A stretch of DNA of 64,000 nt from Acididesulfobacillus acetoxydans (GTDB taxonomy: Bacteria; Bacillota; Desulfitobacteriia; Desulfitobacteriales; Desulfitobacteriaceae), in contig NZ_LR746496.1 in NCBI RefSeq assembly GCF_902729405.1, positions 3,162,001 through 3,226,000 on the forward strand. Direction: 5' to 3'. Both the position numbers and the translations under genes were made by a program. Shown piece after piece: positions 1 through 8,417 of the stretch; the stretch's first letter is position 1, and every line of letters begins with the position of its first letter. A model generated the notes under the pieces. The model saw only the letters and a list, made by a program, of their open reading frames with translations. It did no database searches and was not told where the DNA came from.

Positions 1-2186
1 CGGCCGGTAGCCGTCACTGTCTGTTGAAAAGTCGTGTGAATCAAACCGTCCCGGACCTGAGCCGAAAGCCCGTTGACATACGTAGACATGAGCTTGTTTA
101 ACTGTCGGTAATCCAGAATCTTTCCGATCAAAGGATGAGCCGCCCGGAGTTCTTCCAAAGTCTCCGCATCGGTCGAATATCCCGTTTTGGTCTTTTTAGC
201 CGGCGGCAGACCCATTTTTTCAAATAAGATCTTACCCAGCTGCTGGGTGGAATTAATGTTGAAATGCTCACCCGCCTGCTCATAGATCTCCTGTTCCAGA
301 CTTTTCAAAGCACCCCGCAGTTCCCGGCCAAATGATTCCAACTGCGGCAGGTCTACGCGAAGCCCGGTCCGCTCCATCCGGGCCAGGACAGGGCTCAGGG
401 GCTCCTCCACTTCTTTAAGCAAAGCCCAAAGTTCCCAGTGTTTCAGTTCCTCCTCCATCTTAGCCCAAATCTGAGCCAGGGCAGCCGCTTCTCCGCTCAA
501 ATCCGCAAACGGCTCAGTCTGAGGAAAGTAATCGCGCACCAAATCCAGCGGAGTGAACTTCGTCCGTGCGGAATTGAGAAGATAAGCCCCCAAGCTGAGG
601 TCTATTCTCAGGCCTTGAAGCGCATTCCCTTCTTGCTGCAAAAGGGACGACAGGGCCTTGTAATCGACGACGACTTTCTCCACCGCCGCATCCCGCAAAA
701 GCTCAGACCAGGCCGCCTCCACCCGGGAGGAGACTTTCCCTTTTTCCAACCGGTAGGTCCGGCCCGCCGCGGCTATGGCCCATGCCTGCCACTGTCCCCA
801 ATGCGGACTCGCCCCCGCAAAACGATAAGCCAGGCTGAGAACGGCCCCCGTCTCCGCCCAGGTCTGAAATATCTCCAGCCATTCCTTGTCGCCCAGGGGA
901 GTCTCCGGCCATTCTTGAGGGTATTGTTCGCGGTGTTCTACCCGGTGTTCTTCGCGGCGTTCTCCCCGGCTTTCTTCACCGTGTTCTCCCCAGCCGTCTT
1001 CGCGGCCTTCTCCCGGCCCCGTTGGCCGTTCCGCGGCAGGTATCCCTTCTTCTCCCGGCCTTATCCCCGCCGGTTCCGGCGATAGCGGTTCTGCCGCGGC
1101 CCCGAAGGCCGGCACCGAACCTCTTGCGGGCACCGGCTCCTGCTCCGGAGCCATTCCTCCTTTGGGCACCGGCCCGGCCTCCGGCAACGCCCCTCCTGCG
1201 GGCCCGAACCCTCCCTCCGTCACGATCCCGCTATCCGCCGCCGGGTTCGTACGGTGCGTTTGCTGCCGGTCCGCGGACCCCGCAACCGACCCGGCTCCGC
1301 TCCCGGCCCCGGCCGCACCGCCATAGCGGCCGGCGAAAAGGCGGGCCACACTGCGCAGATCGTAGTCATGGAGAACTTTTAAGGCCCGGTCATACGGAGG
1401 CTGCCGGTAAACGAACTCATCCAGGGAGAATTCCACAGGAACGTCTTTTAACATAGTGGCCAGTTTTTTGCTGAGCAACGCCTGCTCCGCATAGTCCTCC
1501 AGACTTTGCCGGAGTTTCTTGCCGGATACCTGAGCGCACCCGTTTAGGGTTTCTTCCACACTGCCGAACTGCCACAACAATTTCAGGGCCGTCTTTTCCC
1601 CTATGCCGGGAACCCCCGGAATGTTGTCTGAGGCATCACCCATCAGACCTTTGAGATCGATGATCTGGGACGGGCGCAATTCATATCGTTCCCACAGGGC
1701 GGACTCATCATAAGCCTCCACCTCGCTGATCCCTTTTTTGGTCAGAAAGACCGTGGTCCTGGGAGAAACGAGCTGCAAAGCGTCCCGGTCGCCCGTGTAA
1801 ATCAGGGTCTCCCAGCCCCTCTCCTCAGCCCCGGCTGTCACCGTCGCGATCAGGTCATCCGCCTCATACCCGGCATATTCCAGGATCGGCACGGCTAAGA
1901 CTCCTAAAATTTCTTTCAGAAACCCAAACTGCGGCCTCAACGCTTCCGGAGTCGCTTTCCTCTGCGCTTTGTAAGCGGCATATTGTTCGATCCTCACGGT
2001 TGCTTTCGTCTTGTCAAAGGCAACCACCCAGTAGTCCGGTACCTGCTCCTGCTGCAGCCTAAACAGCATTGTCAAGAAGCCGTGCAGGACATTCGTGGGC
2101 CGCCCGTCGGCGGCCGTCAACATCGGCAGCGCATAAAAAGCCCGATTGGCTAAACTGTTCCCGTCCAGAATCACGATTCGGGGCAT
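1..2186 (-). CDS. polA: DNA polymerase I, partial (3' end outside window)
   Basis: DNA polymerase I: gap filling, Okazaki-fragment processing and repair synthesis. The ATG at 2186 follows a strong purine-rich SD, and about 728 codons are present; the frame runs off the window start. Residues 1-280 are the 5' nuclease, with MPRIVILDGN at the start and the GLMGDASDNIPGVPGIGEK helix-hairpin-helix stretch. Residues about 430-580 resemble a degenerate 3'-5' exonuclease domain, and the polymerase domain begins near 600 (FNINSTQQLGKILFEKMGL). Unusually, residues about 284-429 form a Pro/Gly/Glu-rich low-complexity linker. Its distal part has four-residue units such as REEH, RVEH and RGER, encoded by roughly 12-bp repeats. 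Most PolA proteins lack so long a linker here. Family assignment is certain; whether the linker is tolerated or functional is not known. Confidence 0.97.
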   Translation of the reverse strand, partial: MPRIVILDGNSLANRAFYALPMLTAADGRPTNVLHGFLTMLFRLQQEQVPDYWVVAFDKTKATVRIEQYAAYKAQRKATPEALRPQFGFLKEILGVLAVPILEYAGYEADDLIATVTAGAEERGWETLIYTGDRDALQLVSPRTTVFLTKKGISEVEAYDESALWERYELRPSQIIDLKGLMGDASDNIPGVPGIGEKTALKLLWQFGSVEETLNGCAQVSGKKLRQSLEDYAEQALLSKKLATMLKDVPVEFSLDEFVYRQPPYDRALKVLHDYDLRSVARLFAGRYGGAAGAGSGAGSVAGSADRQQTHRTNPAADSGIVTEGGFGPAGGALPEAGPVPKGGMAPEQEPVPARGSVPAFGAAAEPLSPEPAGIRPGEEGIPAAERPTGPGEGREDGWGEHGEESRGERREEHRVEHREQYPQEWPETPLGDKEWLEIFQTWAETGAVLSLAYRFAGASPHWGQWQAWAIAAAGRTYRLEKGKVSSRVEAAWSELLRDAAVEKVVVDYKALSSLLQQEGNALQGLRIDLSLGAYLLNSARTKFTPLDLVRDYFPQTEPFADLSGEAAALAQIWAKMEEELKHWELWALLKEVEEPLSPVLARMERTGLRVDLPQLESFGRELRGALKSLEQEIYEQAGEHFNINSTQQLGKILFEKMGLPPAKKTKTGYSTDAETLEELRAAHPLIGKILDYRQLNKLMSTYVNGLSAQVRDGLIHTTFQQTVTATG
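905..1340 (-). repeat. In-frame low-complexity repeat tract in the polA linker
   Basis: Degenerate tandem repeats, about 12 bp per unit at 925-1015 (variants of TTCTCCCCGGNN on the plus strand) and looser Pro/Gly-coding repeats at 1070-1335. The frame stays open through the whole tract. It falls exactly between the 5' nuclease and exonuclease-like domains of PolA. Confidence 0.8.
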
Positions 2187-2365
2187 CTGTGCCCCCCCTT
2201 TCTTCTCCAACCACCCAGGCAGTACGGTTTTTTCTCTACCACTCAGACCTTAGCATAGAAAAAAACTCATCCAATTCGAGATGAGTAGTTCCGTTTCCTT
2301 TTTCCCCTGCCATTTTACCGCAAGAAGCGCTGAAGTGCAATCTTTGCCGGCTTATCGACCACCGG

Positions 2366-2510
2366 GAAGCCCCGGACATCCGGGCATCGACACTCTAACG
2401 AAAGCCATCGGCAGAGATTAGACTGTTGGTCCTCATTAATGTAAAATGGGTAAACAGGTCTTGAACTACCTATGCAAGGGATGGGACAGGCGAAGCCCGG
2501 ACATCCGGCA
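2366..2510. repeat. Pair of directly repeated small hairpins
   Basis: Two near-identical blocks, 2366-2386 and 2492-2510, share the palindromic core CCCGGACATCCGGG (second copy CCGGACATCC GG without the outer pair). They lie in the 382-bp gap between polA and the DUF4491 gene. I see no coding region I trust there. The function is unknown; the position is upstream of the plus-strand gene at 2569. Confidence 0.55.
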
Positions 2511-2568
2511 CTGAACAATCAATCGATTAAGGGTTCCGGTTTATCGAAGGTTTATCGGAGGTGCACAC

Positions 2569-2856
2569 GTGAATTTTAAGGGTGTCCTGATTGGACTCAT
2601 GGTCTTTGTCATTATTGGAGCATTCCACCCCATCGTGATCAAAAGCGAGTATTATTTTTCGAAACGAATCTGGCCAATCTTTCTCCTAATCGGAGTGCTG
2701 CTGCTCGGCGCTTCCCTGTTCATCCACAGCGAAACGGGCTCCGCAATTTTTGGTGTCATCGGGTTCACCTGTCTCTGGAGCATTAAGGAATTGAAAGAAC
2801 AGGAAGAACGCGTCAAAAAGGGCTGGTTTCCGAGCAATCCAAAGAAAAGAGAATGA
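2569..2856 (+). CDS. DUF4491 family small membrane protein
   Basis: A 95-residue integral membrane protein recognisable as DUF4491: MNFKGVLIGLMVFVIIG at the start, the HPIVIKSEYYF segment and the C-terminal CLWSIKELKEQEERVKKGWF signature. Three hydrophobic segments lie at about residues 5-22, 34-51 and 56-72, followed by a basic cytoplasmic tail. The start is GTG, placed by a GGAGGT SD six bases upstream. It is a single gene between two minus-strand genes. The biochemical role of this family is not known. Confidence 0.85.
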   Translation: MNFKGVLIGLMVFVIIGAFHPIVIKSEYYFSKRIWPIFLLIGVLLLGASLFIHSETGSAIFGVIGFTCLWSIKELKEQEERVKKGWFPSNPKKRE

Positions 2857-2883
2857 CCGGAGAAACCAACTCGTCCTTGCCAC

Positions 2884-4653
2884 TTAGCCCTCCAACTCAG
2901 CCTGCACCAGAACGGCATTTTGACGGCTTACCGCTCCCGCGCCTCCGAAGATTGTGTAGGGCAGGCCCTGAAATTTATGTAAGAAATTCCTCGTGTCCCG
3001 GTCCAGTCTGTCCGGCAGGAGTACGAGGGGCTCATCCCAGAATCCGGCATAGGCAGAACCTGCCAGAGCGTCCGGATAATTGCGGCCTGTAACGAGACAC
3101 ACCCCTCCCGGAGAATCCGGATAGAGGGCCGTAAGCAAAGCCCGGCTCGTGGCGTAACGATCGGTGCCCCCATATCGCACCACCGTCCCCGCCAAAGTCT
3201 TAAGCTCTTGAGCCACCTCCGCACTGACGGCTCCTTCTCCCCCGACTATGATTATCTTCGCCGGTTTAAGGGCCGCCAGATAATCCCGAACTGGCCCGGG
3301 GAGGGAGTCCGAAGGCACCGGCAAAATCGGACAGCCCTGGGCGGCGGCGTAAGCCGCGACTGTCAGCGCATCGGCATAGCCGGCGTTCGTGACCACAAAG
3401 GCCATACCTCCGCCGGAAGGATTGAGATTCTCATCGATCTTTAAAGCCGTAGCCGTCCGATCCGACCCACCCAGTCTGATAATGTCAGCTTGCGGTATGC
3501 CGGATCTCGCCAGTTCCCTCTCTGCCTCCGGCCCCACCGCGGACGTCCCCCCCAGGATATAGACCGACCCGGATTTCGCCAAATGCGCCCCGATGTAGTT
3601 CAAGGCGGGTTGTGCCTGCGCCGGACCCTTACCCACCAACAGGATAGGGGCATGGTATTTATGACTCAGGACAGAGCCGGTAAGAGCATCGGGCCAATTG
3701 TCACCGGCAGCCAGAATCACCGCCGGAACCCGGCCGGGATAAGTGGCTTGCGCGATCAGCCCCGCCGTGGCAAAGCGATCCGTCCCCCCGATTCTCATAC
3801 CGTTATCGCCCAGATTCTCAGCCACCTGCCGACCCGGCCAAACCTTCCCGGGGAGCTTAGCTTGCATTGCGTGCCAAACCAATTTCCCCAGTAGACGATA
3901 GCCTGCCGCGTTGGGATGAATGTCAAAGAGATCGGGCAAATATCTTTGCGGATCCGCGGCAATAGCCCCCTCCGTGGACACGAATGTCACCCCCTCCGAG
4001 GAGGCCGCCGTACTTAAAGCACTATTGAGCCGGGCCAGAGCCGCTCTGAGCGGTGCTTGCTCCCCCTGCGGCAAACCCCAAAAGGGATTATAATACCCCA
4101 GCAGGCAGACCTGAGCCCGCGGGGCCAAGGTCTTAATTTGTCTCAGGATCTTCTTTACATTATCTTCTACTTGGGCTGTCACCCGCTTGACCGTGTCCGG
4201 ATCCACAGACACGGTTCCTTGCTGCCAATCAATGCGGAGCGTGTCCAGAAGATCGTTGGCTCCGATATCCAGGGTCACCAAATCCGCCTGGGACAGGCGT
4301 TTTTGGATGCCGAGTGAATCCCGGTTTCCCGGCAGATCCACATGCTTGTTCTCTCGCAGCTCTTGCAACTGATCCTGAGTTGTAAAGCCCGGCACGGCGT
4401 AGCGTTTATCAAACTGAGCCAAAAGCCCCGCGGCTCGCAGATCATCTGCCACATAATCGGCATAGCCTTTACCCAGAGTGCCATTGGGCGCATACCCGGC
4501 CGCTAAAGAATCGCCCAAAGCCACATCGTTCAGTTTAGCCGGTACCGCCCCCAACCGGATCGAACCCGCAAAAGCGGCGACGCTCACCAGGAGCACCGCC
4601 AAAAAAACTAACTTCACCCGATGAGAACGGTTTCCTTTTCTGGACACTCCCAC
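2884..4653 (-). CDS. Secreted SGNH hydrolase with three cell-wall-binding repeats
   Basis: An exported two-part protein of about 589 residues. I chose the GTG at 4653 because GGTGGAGGAT precedes it at good spacing; the frame stays open upstream to 4764 without a comparable SD. A basic N-terminus and hydrophobic stretch form a signal peptide. The SGNH/GDSL-type esterase domain follows: LGDSLAAGY (block I serine), DIGANDLLD (block III) and DIHPNAAGY (block V Asp/His). The C-terminal half has three cell-wall-binding type 2 repeats with RIGGTDRFAT, RLGGSDRTAT and RYGGTDRYAT. Such repeats anchor clostridial proteins to wall polymers. Likely a wall-attached lipase or deacylase; the substrate is unknown. 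Confidence 0.9.
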   Translation of the reverse strand: MGVSRKGNRSHRVKLVFLAVLLVSVAAFAGSIRLGAVPAKLNDVALGDSLAAGYAPNGTLGKGYADYVADDLRAAGLLAQFDKRYAVPGFTTQDQLQELRENKHVDLPGNRDSLGIQKRLSQADLVTLDIGANDLLDTLRIDWQQGTVSVDPDTVKRVTAQVEDNVKKILRQIKTLAPRAQVCLLGYYNPFWGLPQGEQAPLRAALARLNSALSTAASSEGVTFVSTEGAIAADPQRYLPDLFDIHPNAAGYRLLGKLVWHAMQAKLPGKVWPGRQVAENLGDNGMRIGGTDRFATAGLIAQATYPGRVPAVILAAGDNWPDALTGSVLSHKYHAPILLVGKGPAQAQPALNYIGAHLAKSGSVYILGGTSAVGPEAERELARSGIPQADIIRLGGSDRTATALKIDENLNPSGGGMAFVVTNAGYADALTVAAYAAAQGCPILPVPSDSLPGPVRDYLAALKPAKIIIVGGEGAVSAEVAQELKTLAGTVVRYGGTDRYATSRALLTALYPDSPGGVCLVTGRNYPDALAGSAYAGFWDEPLVLLPDRLDRDTRNFLHKFQGLPYTIFGGAGAVSRQNAVLVQAELEG

Positions 4654-5035
4654 TGCTCTATCCTCCACCCTGTTCATCAACACTCTAATTCTAACATACA
4701 GCGCCAAACATTCGATACCTAAATACCGCTGTCCTTTGCCCCCGCAGCCGGATAGGCCTTTCAAAGACTCATTAGGAAGGCCCCTGCCATCTGACGACCA
4801 TTACTGTAAATGTAACTGTGACCCGGGCCCGGCATTTCCTATCAGTATTTCCTCTGCTGAAATTAGCTTATCACAAACTACCCAGGCAAAACAGCCTAAC
4901 CTTATATGATCCGCACAGAACATCCGACGAGTGCAGCAATAATTCGACTTCCTCCCAAGTTGCATTATCATCCTGCTTGATTTCGCTGTACTTCTTTGAT
5001 AAGGGTACCCTGCTTAGCTTTATCGTGACAATAAG
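4654..5035. other. Intergenic stretch with no supported gene
   Basis: Between the SGNH hydrolase and the terminator near ptsH. I find no ORF with a convincing SD or family resemblance and no clear RNA element. It contains the upstream region of the SGNH hydrolase, including an in-frame extension that I judge untranslated. Confidence 0.5.
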
Positions 5036-5075
5036 AAACGGCCTCCTTACGCTGTTGCGTTAAGAAGCCGTTTTT
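5036..5075. terminator. Possible bidirectional rho-independent terminator
   Basis: An inverted repeat (AAACGGC...GCCGTTTTT with internal TTACGC/GCGTTAA pairing) followed by a T run on the plus strand and a weaker T-rich run on the minus strand. It lies about 65 bp past the ptsH stop, so it could end the minus-strand ptsH transcript. Confidence 0.6.
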
Positions 5076-5140
5076 GTGTATCTACAGCCGCTGTTTAAAC
5101 GAGCGCCGGTTTCACTGCCCTTCCGGCTTGGCCTTTTGGA

Positions 5141-5410
5141 TCAATTGGCCTCCTCTTGAGCCAGCTGCTCCGCAAACTGAGCAAACCTATCCAGAACCTG
5201 CTCCGCCTTATCGCCTTCGACGGTAACCTGAACCCTGTCGCCCTGGCTGATCCCGAGTCCGAGAATTGCCAAGAGACTTGTGGCGGGGGCAGATCTTTCC
5301 CCTTTGCTCAGCGTAATCTTCTCCGCGAAATCCTTGGCGAAAGCTACCAGCTTAGCCGCCGGACGCGCATGCAGTCCCGACCTGTTCTTTATAATGATTT
5401 CTCTTTCCAT
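5141..5410 (-). CDS. ptsH: Phosphocarrier protein HPr
   Basis: HPr, the phosphocarrier between Enzyme I and the sugar-specific EIIA of the PTS. It has 89 residues, normal for the family. The active-site histidine is His14 in NRSGLHARPAA. The regulatory serine is Ser45 in TSLLAILGLGI, the position phosphorylated by HPr kinase in Bacillota for CcpA-dependent catabolite repression. The gene starts 15 bp after the nagB stop and is the last gene of the nag arm. No ptsI lies in the window, so Enzyme I must be elsewhere. Confidence 0.97.
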   Translation of the reverse strand: MEREIIIKNRSGLHARPAAKLVAFAKDFAEKITLSKGERSAPATSLLAILGLGISQGDRVQVTVEGDKAEQVLDRFAQFAEQLAQEEAN

Positions 5411-5425
5411 GAGAAGTCGGCCCCC

Positions 5426-6139
5426 TTATAGTTTTATGTCGGTCAACACAGTCAGATCGCCGTGCAACTGCAAAATGCTCGCCGGTACCTCCGTACCCAC
5501 CGGGCCGTAGAGCACCTTACGCAAGATATCGGCTTTCGCATCCCCGCTGACCAACAAAAGAATGCGCCTAGCCTGCATGATTGTTCCGATACCCATTGTT
5601 ATGGCCTGACGCGGGACCTCGGCCTCCCTGTTAAAAAAACGCGCATTCGCCTGTATCGTAGCCGGGGTAAGGTCCACCACGTGCGTCCGCACCTCCAAGT
5701 TATGCGAGGGTTCGTTGAACCCAATGTGCCCGTTCAGCCCCAGGCCGAGCACCTGCACATCAATGCCCCCCGCACGCTCAATCGCCTGATCGTAGCGCCG
5801 GCACTCCGCGGCCAGGTCGGTCCGGTCACCTCTCGGGATTTCCGCCGCCTCAGGCGCCAGGTCGACTTTACCCCAAAAATGCTCCCGCATGAAGGCTGCG
5901 TAACTCTGGGGATGGCTGGGCAGCAAGCCCACATACTCGTCCAGATTAAATGCCCGTACCGCCCCAAAGCTCACCAAACCTTCCTGAAACAGCCGGACCA
6001 GATAGTGATACATCCCGACCGGAGTTCCGCCCGTGGGCAGCCCCAGCACGGAATCGGGCGACGTGAGAATTTCCCGGGCAACCCAACGCGCCGCCGTCTG
6101 CCCCAAAGCCTGATTGTCTCTAACCGTGATAATTTCCAC
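5426..6139 (-). CDS. nagB: Glucosamine-6-phosphate deaminase
   Basis: Converts glucosamine-6-phosphate to fructose-6-phosphate and ammonia. It has 237 residues, the short Bacillus-type NagB rather than the allosteric 266-residue enterobacterial form. Motifs: LGLPTGGTPVGMY (phosphate loop), FNLDEYVGL (catalytic Asp) and LGLGLNGHIGFNEP (His/Glu relay). An SD-like GGAGG lies upstream in CGAAGGAGGCGGCAG. It lies between nagA and ptsH in the same orientation, giving deacetylation, deamination and phosphotransfer in one transcript. Confidence 0.97.
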   Translation of the reverse strand: MEIITVRDNQALGQTAARWVAREILTSPDSVLGLPTGGTPVGMYHYLVRLFQEGLVSFGAVRAFNLDEYVGLLPSHPQSYAAFMREHFWGKVDLAPEAAEIPRGDRTDLAAECRRYDQAIERAGGIDVQVLGLGLNGHIGFNEPSHNLEVRTHVVDLTPATIQANARFFNREAEVPRQAITMGIGTIMQARRILLLVSGDAKADILRKVLYGPVGTEVPASILQLHGDLTVLTDIKL

Positions 6140-6289
6140 GTTCTGCCGCCTCCTTCGTTTTCATCCTCTCAGCCGTAAAGTCCGTCCGACATCTGCGCCG
6201 TCCGGCAACCCGTCTCTACACGCTCTGATCGAATACTTGCTCCGTCTTTACCCCTATCTTTCTCATCACACTCGCTGTCTCTCCTCAGT

Positions 6290-7507
6290 TTAATCGAACA
6301 CCGGCTCTCCGCGCAGCCAGACTTGACGGAGGTCAAATTCGGACGACAGGCGCAGGAAAGTGGCTTCTTTGCCCACTGACAGGCTTCCCAGCCTACTATC
6401 CACTCCCAACATCCTAGCCGGATTGAGAGTAGCTGCCCGCACGGCCAAATGCACGGGATAATGCGCCGCCCTCAAAACCCGCAAGCCCTGGAGCAAGGGA
6501 AAGGCACTGCCTGCGATAGTGCCGTCTGCCAAACGGGCCACTCCGCGCTGAACGAAGGTCCGCTGCCCCCCCAGTTCATACTCCCCATCCGGCATCCCCA
6601 CCGCACGGGTTCCATCCGACACCAGGACCACACTTTCGTCCGCCTTAAGACGCAATACCAGTTGAAGAATACTGGGGTGGATGTGAACGCCGTCCGCTAT
6701 GAGCTCAAGCGAGATTCTGTCATCCATCAGGGAGGCCGTCAAAAGACCGGGCTCCCGGTGATGAATTCCGGGCATGGCGTTGAAAGCGTGCGTTACCCGG
6801 GCCAGGCCCCAACCCGCAGCCTCCAGCATCTTGTCATAAGAAGCGGACGTGTGGCCGGCGGACGGAAGGATTCCGCCATCCCTGCAAGCCTCTATCAGTT
6901 CCCGGGCATCGGGCCGTTCAGGCGCTAAAGTTAGGATGCGCACCAGTCCGGGATAGTCATGCACAATCCGCCGCACAAAATCGGCCGCTCCGACCGAATC
7001 TTCCGGCCAAATTCCCTCTGCCGCCTGAGCTCCCTTATAATTCGGAGACAAAAACGGCCCTTCCAGGTGAACCCCCAGGAACTCCGCCCCCGCCGTCGCT
7101 CGGTCCTCTGCACGGCAGAAATTTTCCCCGGCACGGCCCGCCCCGGCGTTCGCCGCGAAACGCGCCCTCAATTCTGAGAGCACTTGCAGAATCTCCCCCG
7201 GAGCTGCCGACATGGTTGTCGCCAAAAAAGCGGTCGTGCCCTCTCGGAGGAGAGCGCCGCGAACAGCATCCAACGCGGCGGTGGTCCCGTCCATCGTATC
7301 AAAACCGCCGGCCCCGTGCACATGGGTATCGATTAAACCCGGAACCAAAAAGTCACCATTCAGATCCCACTCGACCTCGGGACTCGGGCCAGGTGCCCTC
7401 GAGCGCAGGACCCGGTCAATTTTCCCTCCGGAAAACCAAACCTCGCCGTCCGGGTAAACCCCATCCGGCAAAACCAATCGCGCACCACCGATTTTCATGT
7501 TCTTCAT
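6290..7507 (-). CDS. nagA: N-acetylglucosamine-6-phosphate deacetylase
   Basis: Removes the acetyl group of GlcNAc-6-P, giving glucosamine-6-P for NagB. It is an amidohydrolase-superfamily TIM barrel of 405 residues. Visible motifs: LIDTHVHGAGGFDTMDG (metal site), LGVHLEGPFLSPNYKGAQ, LPSAGHTSASYD, VTHAFNAMPGIHHREPG and VSDGTRAVGMPDGEYELGG. Residues 135-150 carry a small GAGRAGENFCRAEDRATAG insertion relative to typical NagA. The start is fixed by GGAGGCGCGGAA directly upstream. It is separated from nagB by 150 bp, with no terminator seen. Confidence 0.97.
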   Translation of the reverse strand: MKNMKIGGARLVLPDGVYPDGEVWFSGGKIDRVLRSRAPGPSPEVEWDLNGDFLVPGLIDTHVHGAGGFDTMDGTTAALDAVRGALLREGTTAFLATTMSAAPGEILQVLSELRARFAANAGAGRAGENFCRAEDRATAGAEFLGVHLEGPFLSPNYKGAQAAEGIWPEDSVGAADFVRRIVHDYPGLVRILTLAPERPDARELIEACRDGGILPSAGHTSASYDKMLEAAGWGLARVTHAFNAMPGIHHREPGLLTASLMDDRISLELIADGVHIHPSILQLVLRLKADESVVLVSDGTRAVGMPDGEYELGGQRTFVQRGVARLADGTIAGSAFPLLQGLRVLRAAHYPVHLAVRAATLNPARMLGVDSRLGSLSVGKEATFLRLSSEFDLRQVWLRGEPVFD

Positions 7508-7701
7508 TTCCGCGCCTCCGGCTCATCATAAACTCAACCTCTTAGGCAAATAGCGGGCTGTGCAAAAACTATCTGCAGACCGCCTGTATAGAACCGACCG
7601 TTCGTCCCCAGGCTATACCGAAACTTGCCGAAGTAATCCCGCGTCTCCTCCAAGGACATTAAGCAGAAGGCCTCTGCTTCAGCCAAAAATGCCCAAGCCG
7701 T

Positions 7702-8181
7702 CTACTTGAGCCGGTATCTGAGGACCACATCCCTGCCGGCTTCAACAACAGGTCGGTCACCCGGTCGCATCTCAGCTACTTTATCGGCATTGGATATGAC
7801 CACCGGAGTGACGAAAGACATTCCTTTCTCGGTCAAAGTCTTCCGCTGTATTTTGAGAACCGGATCTCCCGCTCGCAGCGTGACCCCCTCCTCGGCCAAT
7901 CTTTCAAAGCCCTCGCCATTAAGTGTGACGGTGTCCATGCCGACGTGAACAAGTATTTCCAAGCCATTGCCCAAAACCATGCCAAAAGCGTGATTTGTGC
8001 GGAAAATAAAGCTCAGCTTACCGTCTGCCGGAGCCAGGACGATGTCTCCCTCTGCCTCAATCGCGATCCCGTCTCCCGCCATTTTTTGGGCAAACACCGG
8101 GTCCGGTACCTGTGCGAGCTGCAAAAGCTTGCCGCTGACCGGAGCCACAAGTTCGTAAGGTTTCTTGAAGATATTCAACAT
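7702..8181 (-). CDS. PTS glucose-family EIIA component (stand-alone)
   Basis: A soluble EIIA of the glucose superfamily, accepting phosphate from HPr and passing it to an EIIB domain. About 159 residues. The phosphorylated histidine is in EILVHVGMDTV; the preceding His in FRTNHAFGMV is the second conserved one. I chose the ATG at 8181, because GGAGGA abuts the ATG two codons upstream. The plus-strand permease at 9812 has IIC and IIB domains but no IIA, so this is its natural partner. Expression is predicted to be controlled by GlcT through the leader at 8223-8272. Confidence 0.93.
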   Translation of the reverse strand: MLNIFKKPYELVAPVSGKLLQLAQVPDPVFAQKMAGDGIAIEAEGDIVLAPADGKLSFIFRTNHAFGMVLGNGLEILVHVGMDTVTLNGEGFERLAEEGVTLRAGDPVLKIQRKTLTEKGMSFVTPVVISNADKVAEMRPGDRPVVEAGRDVVLRYRLK

Positions 8182-8222
8182 TTTCATTCCTCCGTTGTAA
8201 TCCGTCGTGTATTACAAAAACT

Positions 8223-8272
8223 AAAAAGCACGAGTTTTTGCAACTCGTGCCTGTCTTAACAGTGACACGTCG
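8223..8272 (-). promoter_or_regulatory. GlcT-type RAT antiterminator overlapping a terminator, upstream of EIIA
   Basis: On the minus strand a RAT-like sequence, CGTGTCACTG followed by AGGCACGAGT, overlaps the 5' arm of a terminator hairpin (GCACGAGTT...AACTCGTGC, then TTTTTAG). The layout and the CGTGTYACTG/AGGCAYGAG blocks match what I recall of the ribonucleic antiterminator of the Bacillus ptsG leader bound by GlcT. The gene for a GlcT-like protein lies just upstream. Confidence 0.85.
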
Positions 8273-8280
8273 ATGCTTCT

Positions 8281-8309
8281 AGTATAGTAACCCCGGCACC
8301 ATCTGTCAA
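8281..8309 (-). promoter_or_regulatory. Sigma-A promoter of the EIIA-nagA-nagB-ptsH arm
   Basis: Minus-strand TTGACA (8304-8309) and TATACT (8281-8286) separated by exactly 17 bp. It is positioned to transcribe the RAT/terminator immediately downstream. Confidence 0.88.
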
Positions 8310-8344
8310 CACGCATAAAGAGCACCTGCTCATTTAGCTTATAG

Positions 8345-8414
8345 CTTATCCTCTCCTTGCTCCCGTAAATCCCTCTCCTTGCTCCCATAAATTCCTCTCC
8401 TTGCTCCCGCAAAT
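8345..8414. repeat. Three 22-bp tandem repeats between glcT and the EIIA promoter
   Basis: Three copies of a unit close to CTCTCCTTGCTCCCGTAAAT lie between the glcT stop codon and the EIIA promoter. Copies differ at one to three positions. No hairpin with a T tract is formed, so a terminator role is unlikely. Confidence 0.75.
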
Positions 8415-8417
8415 TTC

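Noticed and set aside
438-1456. Plus-strand ORFs with Pro/Arg-rich translations opposite polA
   Set aside because: They are shadows of the GC-rich polA linker repeats; no SD, no family, and polA is clearly coding on the other strand.
2315-2518. 67-codon minus-strand ORF in the polA-DUF4491 gap
   Set aside because: No SD, composition not coding-like, and it spans the hairpin repeat.
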